64,000 nucleotides of DNA from Lewinellaceae bacterium (GTDB lineage: Bacteria; Bacteroidota; Bacteroidia; Chitinophagales; Saprospiraceae). The stretch's first letter is position 1; every line of letters starts with the position of its first letter. Shown here in pieces: positions 1 to 7,860 of this stretch. Where the stretch lies: NCBI GenBank assembly GCA_020636255.1, contig JACJYE010000019.1:1-64000 (forward strand), in the 5' to 3' direction. Made by a program: the position numbers and the translations under genes. The notes beneath the pieces were generated by a model that saw only the letters and a list, made by a program, of their open reading frames with translations, made no database searches and was not told the DNA's origin.

Positions 1-468
1 ATTCCAGATTGAGTCAAAGTTTTGCTGCCTGATCGTTCTGTCTTCCAGGCTTTCGATAACGGGTACTTCCCTGCTACTGCCTTTTTCATCGTTTACCCAA
101 CCTCCCAGCTCACCGCTGCCCAGCAATCCTTTAGGATTTTTGGATGCATAAATGAAATCGCTGCCATAACCAAACAGGAAGCATTTGATTGGCTGTTCGC
201 ACGAAGGTTTCAGGCGCTTGATCAATTCGCCTACGTAATGTCTGGGATGCCTTTTTCGGTGAAGGAAAAATAGGAATTTGGAGGAAGGCCCCATTTTGTT
301 CACGACACCTTCAATGGAGGTAAGATTATCGTCAAATAGCGCATCGTCCGAAACACAATACAACCGGCCTTTGCCATCAGGGGTATGCCAGATACCGTTA
401 CGTTCCAATTCTCTTGCCTTCCAGCGCCAGATGATAAACAGGGTTTTTTCAGGTGTCCGGTCTTCCAT
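1..468 (-). CDS. Unidentified protein, 3' end outside the window
   Basis: The minus strand is open from an ATG at 468 to the left edge, giving at least 156 residues, so the C-terminus is missing. I do not recognise the family. The visible part is soluble-looking, has no signal peptide, and alternates short hydrophobic strands (KFLFFLHRKRH, IKCFLFGYG) with charged loops, which suggests a compact alpha/beta domain. The start lies 18 bp after the stop of the 1143-residue ATPase-like gene, so the two are probably co-transcribed and functionally linked. A product regulated by or partnering that protein is an inference only. Confidence 0.6.
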   Translation of the reverse strand, partial: MEDRTPEKTLFIIWRWKARELERNGIWHTPDGKGRLYCVSDDALFDDNLTSIEGVVNKMGPSSKFLFFLHRKRHPRHYVGELIKRLKPSCEQPIKCFLFGYGSDFIYASKNPKGLLGSGELGGWVNDEKGSSREVPVIESLEDRTIRQQNFDSIWN

Positions 469-485
469 TTTCTGTTCAGGAATGA

Positions 486-3400
486 TTATGAACCAAATAA
501 AAGTTTCACCAGGTAATATTTGAGCTCGATATCGTCGTCCTTGTTGATGGCATTTTCCACGATCGAGATGATGGATTCCACCGGACGGAAGATAGTGAAA
601 AGCTTATATTCCTGATAAGCGGGGTTTTTGCTTTCTTTCAGGCGATCCCACCATTTGTTCCGCCCCCGGCCGGTGGTGACCACGAAAACGAAGTTCTTGC
701 GGATATTCCCTTTTTCGTCCAGAATGAGCGGATGTATCTCCTTTTCAAGGAAATAGCCGATCTCTGAGTCCTCTTCCGAGTACTCCTTGCCATATTTGGC
801 CCGAAGGATATTCTCGATATAGGTGAGGTGCATGATCAGGAAGTGGCAGTTCCCGATAAAGGGCTTGGCTTTTTCCCATGACTGGTTCTGTGTAGGCGTG
901 TGCTCGCTGTCGACGTGAAACCCTAAGGTATCCCGGAAGAAATCATCCCGCTTTTCTTCCTTGATGCGATGCCGGACGCGGTTATCGAATATGGCTACGC
1001 GCGTTGCCAGCGCTTCGATCAGTTCTGCGATCTTAGCGGAGGGCAGGATGGTTATGCTAGGATTGCTCATACTGTCCGGGTCCATAACCTCCGTAAAGTA
1101 TTGTTTGTAGACACCGTGGGTTCGGTACCGGACGATATCATTTTCTTTGCTGGTGCCGGCATGGGCTAAGCTCAGGCTTTTGTCTATGGGCATATCGGGC
1201 TTTGAACCAGCCGGTAGGTAATGGAACGTCTGCGACAACTGTTTTTCATCCTGGCCGCTTATGGGCAGGCTGGCATCAAAAACGAGATAACCTCTGGGAA
1301 TGAAGTTCTCCTGATTTTTGGGCCTTTCCTTGAGTTCTATGGCATATCTGTCGGTACCCAGCCAGTAGGGCAGCCATGATCTATATGCCAGGGCCGTACC
1401 CCGGCCCTGTGCATCGTTAAGCCATTCCGAAGGGATCTTTTCTTCAATAACTCTGATGACCCCATGTGTGCGGACTTCGGATTTGAGCTGCTCTTTTTTC
1501 CGCTCGTTTTTTTCCTGAATACTAATAAACCGGAACCTGGCGGGGTTATCCCAGCCCCAGAATTCCTCCTGCCCTGCTTTTGTCATAGCCGGGGCGCCGG
1601 GCAATTCTTTGACGTTAGCGCCTTTCCAGCAGAAGAAATACTTTTTGAATCGCCCCATCTTCCCTTTGTGCGGATAGTTCGTTTCAAAATCGCCGATATT
1701 TTTCTGGGTGAGTTCGAAATCATCATGTGGGGCATCATCGCTGGCTGTGGCGGGGATGATCCAGGGGAAATAAGCTTTATCGCGTTTAGTATCCTTATCG
1801 GCATGGGTACGGTGCTCGTTGCTGTCGCCGCGCTGAACGCTGGCGAAGGTATTGTTGAATAACATGGCCGCGCAGATCTTATCCTGGAAGTTGCCCCCCA
1901 GCCTGGGTGCGTGGCTTTCGGTCTTATCCATGATATCGCCTATCAGGTCGTCGAATTTGCGCTTGATCAGATAATCACTCTGTTTCTTGCTGATAGGCTG
2001 GGAGAGGTCGGTGTTGAGTTTAAGCCAAATACCTATTTTGTAAAGCTCGCGCTCACCGCTTCTATCGGGTTCGACGTGTGCTTCCTGGATGCCTATGACA
2101 AGGGTCAGGCCTTTCTTCTGGATGTTTTTCAGCCCTTCGCCGGAATAGTGCTTTACATTTCTGATCTCGTTTTCCAGCATGGTGTAGAGGGCATGGCGGC
2201 CTACGACCCCTCCGGGGAAAAATACCTTACACTCCTGAAGCGCTTTTTTTACATCTGCATAATCAGAGCTGGGCTGCACAAAATCGGAGCGTTCATATAG
2301 TTCCCTGTGGTCGCGGTAATAGAGGCGCTTCCCTTCTACTTCTACATAGGAGTCTTCGAGCGCTTTTTTGTTCATCTGGTCCATCGGCCGGGGCTTCTTG
2401 ATATTGATAATGGCAAAATCGCCGCCACCCAGCCGCTTCTTTTTTATTTTGCGCCGTATGCCATTGGGGCGCAGCTCATCTTCCGGTTCGTAAAAGGCCA
2501 CCCGGATGGTGATCTGTGAGATCTCTTCGGTTTTGGCGATGGTGCCGAGATACAAGGGGTTGTTGATAAAATCACGCCACAATGTTTCAAAAAGGCTGTT
2601 CACTTCCCCGCCAAAGCCAAAATCGCGGGTCACACCACTCCAGAAAGCGCCTTTTTCAAGCAGGAATTTGAAGAGGGGCTGCAATTCCTTGGCCATGGGC
2701 CCTTCGTAATTGACGATATAGTTGTCGTCGATATCGCCGGTATTTCCTTCGTAGGGATTGAGTATAGGCTCCAGCAAGGCCTGCAGGTCCTTGCTTTTTT
2801 TGCTACCGGCGGGGATATCCTTTTCCAGGATATTTTTTATCAGGGCCACATCCGCCAGCGTTAGCCGCCCTTTTACTTTGGAGGCCCGCTGCTTGAACCA
2901 CCAGTTCAGGGCGGTGAGGCTGTGCGCGCTCACATTATGCGCGAAGGAATCGATCAGGATGGTAATGATAGCGTTCTTGAGGCTCTGCTGGTAAAGCAGG
3001 CCGGGGATGGCGTCGTTGTATTCGAAGCGCTTTTTAAAGTACTCGAGGTGTTTCTCGTAGTATTCTCTGTAACGCAATTCGTTGAGGATGGGGTTAATCT
3101 TCCCCCCTTTGCCAAGGTATGTTTCGTCCTGGTTCGCGATCCTCAGCGCTGCTTCCACTACAGTCCTTTTTTCCTTATTGGCGCCTACCAGGTCCCAGTC
3201 GAGGATAATGCCTTCATACTCCCGGCTAAAGGCTTTGATCAGGTTGCCGACAGTCTTCTTGTTGATGCCGTCCTGGCCGTTTTTATGCCGATAGATAAAT
3301 TGCTTGTGGTCTTTGTCGCTATGAACGATATGGACGATACCGTCGAATTCTGCAAATTGGATCAGGGGGACGGAAAGGTACCAATAATTGGAAATGTCGA

Positions 3401-3917
3401 GATGCGTATTCACGATGTGGTATTCCGCTTCGCGGCGGGTGTCGGGTTTCAGCCGGGACGCCTCTTTCCGTTTTTCGGTAAGAATGCCAAAATAATCGAG
3501 CATTCTTCCCGTCCCTCTGTTGTAGATATCCTCCAGGCTCAGGTCACCGATCTTCATCTCAGCAAAAAGCAGGGAACTGATGGTTTCAACCGTATCTGTG
3601 GAATACAAGCTGCCGGCAGTCGTGGGTTGTAAAAAATCCCAATGGTTGTCCAACGCTTTTACGAAATCGGCTCCTTCCAATAACCTTCTTTGCGCCGATA
3701 CCCCTGCATAATCAAGAGGAAAATTTTCGAACCGGTGGATCACCTGGTTTTCTCTTCGGGGCAGGGCCGTTACGAATACGGTAAAGGGGTCGTCCAGGAA
3801 AAACTGCTTCAGGACCATGTGTATCCGGTCTTGAAGGATGTCATAAAAGTCGTCGATTTCAGGAAAAGGGAGGATGCTACGTTCGTTTTGTCTTGGTACC
3901 TGCTGTTGTAAAGCCAT
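486..3917 (-). CDS. Giant GHKL-type ATPase-like protein with receiver-like C-terminus
   Basis: An 1143-residue cytoplasmic-looking protein with no signal peptide or clear membrane segment. By eye it carries features of the histidine-kinase/Hsp90 ATPase fold: an H-box-like stretch near 323-336 (DSFAHNVSAHSL), an N-box-like helix near 580-592 (MLENEIRNVKHYS), a strand at 604-611 where a G1 box would lie, and a glycine motif near 672-690 (RLGGNFQDKICAAMLFNNT). The last 180 residues read like a degenerate CheY-type receiver: VAIFDN at 974-979, a hydrophobic strand, FVFVVTTGRGR, then FRPVES where receivers have the conserved KP. It starts 30 bp after an isoprenoid synthase-like gene and is followed at 18 bp by an unknown gene. 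The order, ATPase then receiver-like tail, recalls hybrid kinases, but the motifs are too divergent for me to claim kinase activity. A conflict or sensing role is inference. Confidence 0.55.
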   Translation of the reverse strand: MALQQQVPRQNERSILPFPEIDDFYDILQDRIHMVLKQFFLDDPFTVFVTALPRRENQVIHRFENFPLDYAGVSAQRRLLEGADFVKALDNHWDFLQPTTAGSLYSTDTVETISSLLFAEMKIGDLSLEDIYNRGTGRMLDYFGILTEKRKEASRLKPDTRREAEYHIVNTHLDISNYWYLSVPLIQFAEFDGIVHIVHSDKDHKQFIYRHKNGQDGINKKTVGNLIKAFSREYEGIILDWDLVGANKEKRTVVEAALRIANQDETYLGKGGKINPILNELRYREYYEKHLEYFKKRFEYNDAIPGLLYQQSLKNAIITILIDSFAHNVSAHSLTALNWWFKQRASKVKGRLTLADVALIKNILEKDIPAGSKKSKDLQALLEPILNPYEGNTGDIDDNYIVNYEGPMAKELQPLFKFLLEKGAFWSGVTRDFGFGGEVNSLFETLWRDFINNPLYLGTIAKTEEISQITIRVAFYEPEDELRPNGIRRKIKKKRLGGGDFAIINIKKPRPMDQMNKKALEDSYVEVEGKRLYYRDHRELYERSDFVQPSSDYADVKKALQECKVFFPGGVVGRHALYTMLENEIRNVKHYSGEGLKNIQKKGLTLVIGIQEAHVEPDRSGERELYKIGIWLKLNTDLSQPISKKQSDYLIKRKFDDLIGDIMDKTESHAPRLGGNFQDKICAAMLFNNTFASVQRGDSNEHRTHADKDTKRDKAYFPWIIPATASDDAPHDDFELTQKNIGDFETNYPHKGKMGRFKKYFFCWKGANVKELPGAPAMTKAGQEEFWGWDNPARFRFISIQEKNERKKEQLKSEVRTHGVIRVIEEKIPSEWLNDAQGRGTALAYRSWLPYWLGTDRYAIELKERPKNQENFIPRGYLVFDASLPISGQDEKQLSQTFHYLPAGSKPDMPIDKSLSLAHAGTSKENDIVRYRTHGVYKQYFTEVMDPDSMSNPSITILPSAKIAELIEALATRVAIFDNRVRHRIKEEKRDDFFRDTLGFHVDSEHTPTQNQSWEKAKPFIGNCHFLIMHLTYIENILRAKYGKEYSEEDSEIGYFLEKEIHPLILDEKGNIRKNFVFVVTTGRGRNKWWDRLKESKNPAYQEYKLFTIFRPVESIISIVENAINKDDDIELKYYLVKLLFGS

Positions 3918-3947
3918 AGCGCGAAGGGTTTTGGAAGTTTGTCAAGC

Positions 3948-5807
3948 TCAATCGCAGGCTAATTTACTGAGAATTGTGTGTGAGAACAAATTTTTCAAAT
4001 GTATTTTGACATGTATACATTGCTGAACACCTTGTTCAGTAAACCATAGCTTTAGTGATTTCCACTTCTTCACTAGGCAGGGCCGGGAATGGACAGTAGG
4101 CATGGATAGCAATGAAAAGTGGGTACCATAAGATACCTCAACAGGTATTGGGATTTGATCTTTTGATGTATTGACCAGATAAGAAAGCAATTCTATTACG
4201 CATGATCCTTTTTGCTTATCCTGTACGTTCAATTGGCCCCGAATCTGGTTTTTTAGCTTTTTGTAAGCGTAATAGGCCTCCTCATGATAATAATGCCGGT
4301 AAAATTTATTGTTGCCCGCTAATCCTCTGGTCATATAGTCCAGGTACAATGTGTATTTATTTGAGAGGCCTGGTTCTAAATATGCACTCGCCCGGGCAGC
4401 TAATTCTTTGCCTATGGCCAAAGAAATATAGATGGCGTAAGATTCTGTAAATGCGTTAAAAAGCGTTTTTTCGACAATTCTGGGAACGCCATTCCTGAAA
4501 ATTTTACTAGAATTTCTGAAGAGAAAAGACAGGAAACCATTTTTGTTTCGAATAACCCAGAGCAAATAGATCGGAAGCGTGATATTGCCATTTCGAAGGT
4601 CGCTTAATGCGTCGTTTTTTACCTTAGCTTTACTGCTTTCATTAAAATTGGAAGGCAGTATATCTGTGTTATCATTTACGACCTGTCGCATAATCCCAAA
4701 ATACCTGGCAAACTGTAGTAACTCAAATTGAAGATTATTATTGACATTAAGCATGTCCAGGAAAAATTTCACCGTCGAATAATATAAAAAACCAGAAGTA
4801 ATACTGACCCTTTGGAAATATAATTTCAAAAACCAGGCATCTTCCTGAAACACTTCCAATAATTTCTTTACTTCAGAAAGTTCGGCAATGCCTGCGGCAT
4901 GTTTGCTCAATTCATTGGCTATTTGTTCCTTATTATGAAAAGTATCTCCATAATTAAATTCTAGAAACCCAACCCTTATATTATCTCTGATCAGTTGTTC
5001 TTTTTCATTCAGGTTTTCAAATTTTCCGGAATCGACCTCATCTAAATAATTAATAACAAAATCTTTTATATGGATATTCTTATTTTTTGGGGTTAACAGA
5101 TAATGTGCATGGTTGAATTCCAATTCCATTTTTTGGCCTAAATCCACAAAGAGAAAAACCCTGTTCAGGTATTCTGTTTTTATTTTATTTTTCAATTCAG
5201 GTGATTGGGAAAACCTACTATCGACATACGCATATAATATTTTTTTTAACTGGTATGCTTTATGCCTTGTTTGCCGAATTGCTTCAGCAGTTGAAACATT
5301 GTATTTATTGTCGAGTATGTGGTTGTCGTAATATTGCACGCAGATTACGGCCTCACTGATGAGAGGCATGCAATATTGCAGCAGGCTTTCGAGCGCGGGA
5401 TTTTCACTAATAGGCTGTTTCTGAATAAGATATTGATGGATTGAATAGGTGAAAAAAGGGCGGGCCGGAGTGCTTTGTGTCAGCTTTTTCTCCAGGAGCT
5501 CCAAAACACCGTCCTTTTTATCTTTATCGGAAGCATGTTTTTTAAAAAATGACTGGTATTCATTTATTACCTGTTCCGTAACCTTCCGCATACCCTCCCT
5601 GACAAAAACTTCAAGTTCTTTCCGGGGCTCGCCCACAGAGGCATGCTCAGTGGTTAGGTATGAAGTTTGGTAAGGGCCGAAGGCTACTGATTTACCCAAA
5701 ACATGGGGCCGCTGCCTATCTGAGGAATGAATTCCGGATCGGGTTGGTGGTGTATGATCGGGGGTGGCACCTGATGAGGTTATACTAATATCCTGCGCAC
5801 TGTTCAT
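3948..5807 (-). CDS. Divergent class I isoprenoid synthase-like protein
   Basis: A 619-residue protein. The core resembles trans-prenyltransferases (polyprenyl synthetase fold), which condense or cyclise prenyl diphosphates using two Asp-rich Mg sites. The first site reads DNHILDN at 161-167, where DDILD is usual. The second reads NDNTD at 378-382, followed at 402-412 by SDLRNGNITLP, the normal DLxxGKxTLP block. Both Asp motifs have lost at least one Asp, so activity is uncertain. There is a roughly 65-residue disordered N-terminus and about 150 extra C-terminal residues compared with a usual 300-350-residue synthase. A good AAAGGAAAAG ribosome site lies just before the ATG. The gene is visibly more AT-rich than the lpx genes to its right, which hints at transfer. 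It heads a probable operon with the ATPase-like gene. A terpene-synthase-like role is an alternative. Confidence 0.6.
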   Translation of the reverse strand: MNSAQDISITSSGATPDHTPPTRSGIHSSDRQRPHVLGKSVAFGPYQTSYLTTEHASVGEPRKELEVFVREGMRKVTEQVINEYQSFFKKHASDKDKKDGVLELLEKKLTQSTPARPFFTYSIHQYLIQKQPISENPALESLLQYCMPLISEAVICVQYYDNHILDNKYNVSTAEAIRQTRHKAYQLKKILYAYVDSRFSQSPELKNKIKTEYLNRVFLFVDLGQKMELEFNHAHYLLTPKNKNIHIKDFVINYLDEVDSGKFENLNEKEQLIRDNIRVGFLEFNYGDTFHNKEQIANELSKHAAGIAELSEVKKLLEVFQEDAWFLKLYFQRVSITSGFLYYSTVKFFLDMLNVNNNLQFELLQFARYFGIMRQVVNDNTDILPSNFNESSKAKVKNDALSDLRNGNITLPIYLLWVIRNKNGFLSFLFRNSSKIFRNGVPRIVEKTLFNAFTESYAIYISLAIGKELAARASAYLEPGLSNKYTLYLDYMTRGLAGNNKFYRHYYHEEAYYAYKKLKNQIRGQLNVQDKQKGSCVIELLSYLVNTSKDQIPIPVEVSYGTHFSLLSMPTVHSRPCLVKKWKSLKLWFTEQGVQQCIHVKIHLKNLFSHTILSKLACD

Positions 5808-6000
5808 GATTCTTTTCCTTTAATTGAATAGCTGATCAAATTTTGTACCGGGTTCGAAATATGGTACTTTTCTTAATTTGTACCCCCCTTGCGCGAAAAA
5901 AGCTCGATTTATTTCGTAAAAATTACGGATTTTTCAGGAAAAATTACTGAAGTTGAACAAATAGATGGCATTTTTTGGCATGTATTTTCGAAAGAAAAAC

Positions 6001-6025
6001 AGAAGGCCCCCTTAGGCGGCCCTCT
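6001..6025 (-). terminator. Rho-independent terminator of the small gene to its right
   Basis: On the minus strand an 8-bp stem (6018-6025 pairing with 6001-6008, one G-T pair) with a 9-base loop is followed directly by GTTTTTC. It lies 31 bp after the stop of the 69-residue reading frame, supporting that frame as a real gene. Confidence 0.75.
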
Positions 6026-6056
6026 GCCTATGCGCAAAAAGAAAAGGAAAAGAATG

Positions 6057-6266
6057 CTAGTCGTAGTCGTCCAGCTCGGTGGCCGGAGTGCTTTCCTGGT
6101 TTGGCTGGCCTGGGGGTTGTTTCCACCAGGCCCAGGAACGGCGTACTGCTGCCCGCGACTGAAGGCGGAGTTGATACAGGTTGGGAAAGGAGGCCTTCGG
6201 CGCAAAAGTGAAAATACTGCTTCCGTTGGGTTGGGCTTGACGGGAAAAACTTCTGAGCTTTTTCAT
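6057..6266 (-). CDS. Small basic hypothetical protein (69 aa)
   Basis: A short minus-strand frame beginning MKKLRSFSRQ. It is Arg/Gln/Pro/Trp-rich through the middle and ends in an acidic tail (ELDDYD). I do not recognise it. It has no signal peptide, membrane segment or Cys pairs. The clean terminator just downstream, and the lack of a better frame here, are the reasons to keep it; overlapping frames on both strands look like shadows. It is flanked by the isoprenoid synthase-like gene (5807) and the ABC ATPase (6431), but each neighbour is separated by intergenic sequence, so it appears monocistronic. Confidence 0.45.
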   Translation of the reverse strand: MKKLRSFSRQAQPNGSSIFTFAPKASFPNLYQLRLQSRAAVRRSWAWWKQPPGQPNQESTPATELDDYD

Positions 6267-6430
6267 GGTACTTTGGTTTTGGTTTACAACTACCTATAGT
6301 ACCATTGCCGTGCCAATAAAGTATTTCGCTGAAAATCAGTGATTTATACAGATTACGGGGCAGCATCTCCTTAGGAAACCGGAAAAAATCCGGAAATAAA
6401 AAGGGAATTTTTCGGGATAAAGCAGAAAGC

Positions 6431-7051
6431 TCACCCCTTATACCCCATTATCCCCACCCGCTCTTCGCAAAAGTCAAAATCTACATCCACATTGGATGCT
6501 ACGATGAGCAGGCGGCCGGGGGCATAGGTGTCGATCAGGCGGCGGTACCAGGCGATGCCTTCCTTATCGAGGTTGGTGGTGGGCTCGTCGAGCAGTAGCA
6601 GGGGGGTGTCGGAGCAGAGGGCCAGGGCCAGTTTGAGGCGTTGCTTCATGCCTGAAGAGAAATTGCGGATGGGCTTGTTGCGCGACTTCTCCAGCCCGAG
6701 CAGTTCGAGCAGCTCTGTGGTGCCCAGGTGGCCGAGCAGGGGCTTGAAACGGGTGTGGAAGGCCAACGCCTCCCAGAGGGTGAGCTCTTCGATCAGGTCG
6801 ATATAGGGTGCTGCGAAGGAGAGGTATTGGTAAACGGCGGAGATATCGACGGGTTTTCCGTCGTGGAAAAAGCGGATGTTACCTTTGGAAGGGGTCAGGT
6901 GCCCCGACAGCATCTTGAGCAGGGTGGACTTGCCGGAGCCGTTGGGGCCGGTGATGGCGTACCGCTTGCCGGCCTCGAGCGTCAGGCTCACGTCCCGCAG
7001 GATCCACTCCATGCGGTAGCGCTTACCGATGCCCGACAGTTCAATCCTCAT
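6431..7051 (-). CDS. Orphan ABC transporter ATP-binding protein
   Basis: A 206-residue ABC ATPase. Walker A GPNGSGKST is at 35-43, signature SSGMK at 132-136, and Walker B LLLLDEP at 151-157. It is a single nucleotide-binding domain with no membrane segments. At about 206 residues it is in the size class of CcmA- or lipid-exporter-type ATPases. Its start overlaps the end of lpxA by 11 bp, so it is the last gene of the lpxC/fabZ-lpxA operon and presumably translationally coupled. No permease lies next to it, so substrate and partner are unknown. Linkage to lipid A genes makes an envelope role plausible but not shown. Confidence 0.85.
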   Translation of the reverse strand: MRIELSGIGKRYRMEWILRDVSLTLEAGKRYAITGPNGSGKSTLLKMLSGHLTPSKGNIRFFHDGKPVDISAVYQYLSFAAPYIDLIEELTLWEALAFHTRFKPLLGHLGTTELLELLGLEKSRNKPIRNFSSGMKQRLKLALALCSDTPLLLLDEPTTNLDKEGIAWYRRLIDTYAPGRLLIVASNVDVDFDFCEERVGIMGYKG

Positions 7052-7859
7052 CGATACCGGCGCCGTTGATGGGCTGGAAGCCCCGCATGATGCCCGGGTC
7101 GGCCGCGCGGATGAAGTTCAGGATGTTCTCCCGCTCAGCGGAGGGTTCCAGTGAATCTTCGATCACTTCCAGGGCATGGCTGGTGTTGTACCCTTTGACG
7201 AAAAGGATGCGGTAGATCTCCTGGATCGTGTTGATCTGGTCGTTGGTAAAATGGCGCCGGCGCAGGCCGATGCTGTTGACACCGGCGTAGGAGAGGGGTT
7301 CGCGGGCGGCCTTGACGTATGGCGGCACGTGCTTGCGCACCAGCGAGCCGCCGGCGATAAAGGTGTGCTGGCCGATCTTGATGAACTGCTGTACGGCCAC
7401 CAGGCCTTCCAGGATGGCGAAATCTTCGATCTCCACATGCCCGGCGAGGTTGACGTTATTGGCCAGGATGACGTTGTTGCCCAGCTTGCAATCATGCGCA
7501 ACATGAACATAGGCCATCAGCAGGCATTCGCTGCCCACCACGGTCTTTTCCGCGTATTTGGTGCCCCGGTTCACCGTGACGTATTCCCGGATGATCGACC
7601 GGTCGCCGATCTCGGCTATCGTTCGTTCACCCTGGTACTTGAGGTCCTGCGGGATGCCGGAAATAACTGCCCCGGGAAAGATCCTGACGTCTTTTCCGAT
7701 GCGCGCCCCCTCGTAGATCGTTACGTTGGGGCCAATGGAGGTGCCATCACCGATCACTGTGTCCTTGTCGATATAGCAAAAAGGCCCGATGGAGACGTTC
7801 TCACCGATCTGCGCGTCGGGGTGGATGACGCTGTTCAAGTTGCTATTGTAGTAGTTCAT
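7041..7859 (-). CDS. lpxA: UDP-N-acetylglucosamine acyltransferase LpxA
   Basis: A 272-residue left-handed beta-helix acyltransferase that transfers a 3-hydroxyacyl chain from ACP to the 3-OH of UDP-GlcNAc, the first step of lipid A synthesis in the cytoplasm. The N-terminal two thirds is a run of hexapeptide repeats (IGENVSIGPF, IGDGTSIGPN, IGKDVRIFPG). The catalytic-His region reads YVHVAHDCKLGNN, followed by the usual C-terminal helical domain. Length matches the family (about 260). It begins one base after the stop of lpxC/fabZ and overlaps the ABC ATPase gene at its 3' end, so it is clearly in one operon. Confidence 0.97.
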   Translation of the reverse strand: MNYYNSNLNSVIHPDAQIGENVSIGPFCYIDKDTVIGDGTSIGPNVTIYEGARIGKDVRIFPGAVISGIPQDLKYQGERTIAEIGDRSIIREYVTVNRGTKYAEKTVVGSECLLMAYVHVAHDCKLGNNVILANNVNLAGHVEIEDFAILEGLVAVQQFIKIGQHTFIAGGSLVRKHVPPYVKAAREPLSYAGVNSIGLRRRHFTNDQINTIQEIYRILFVKGYNTSHALEVIEDSLEPSAERENILNFIRAADPGIMRGFQPINGAGIDED

Positions 7860-7860
7860 T

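Noticed and set aside
5889..6299. 136-codon plus-strand frame opposite the small gene
   Set aside because: It crosses the terminator hairpin in the wrong sense and has no protein-like pattern; the minus-strand frame fits the terminator better.
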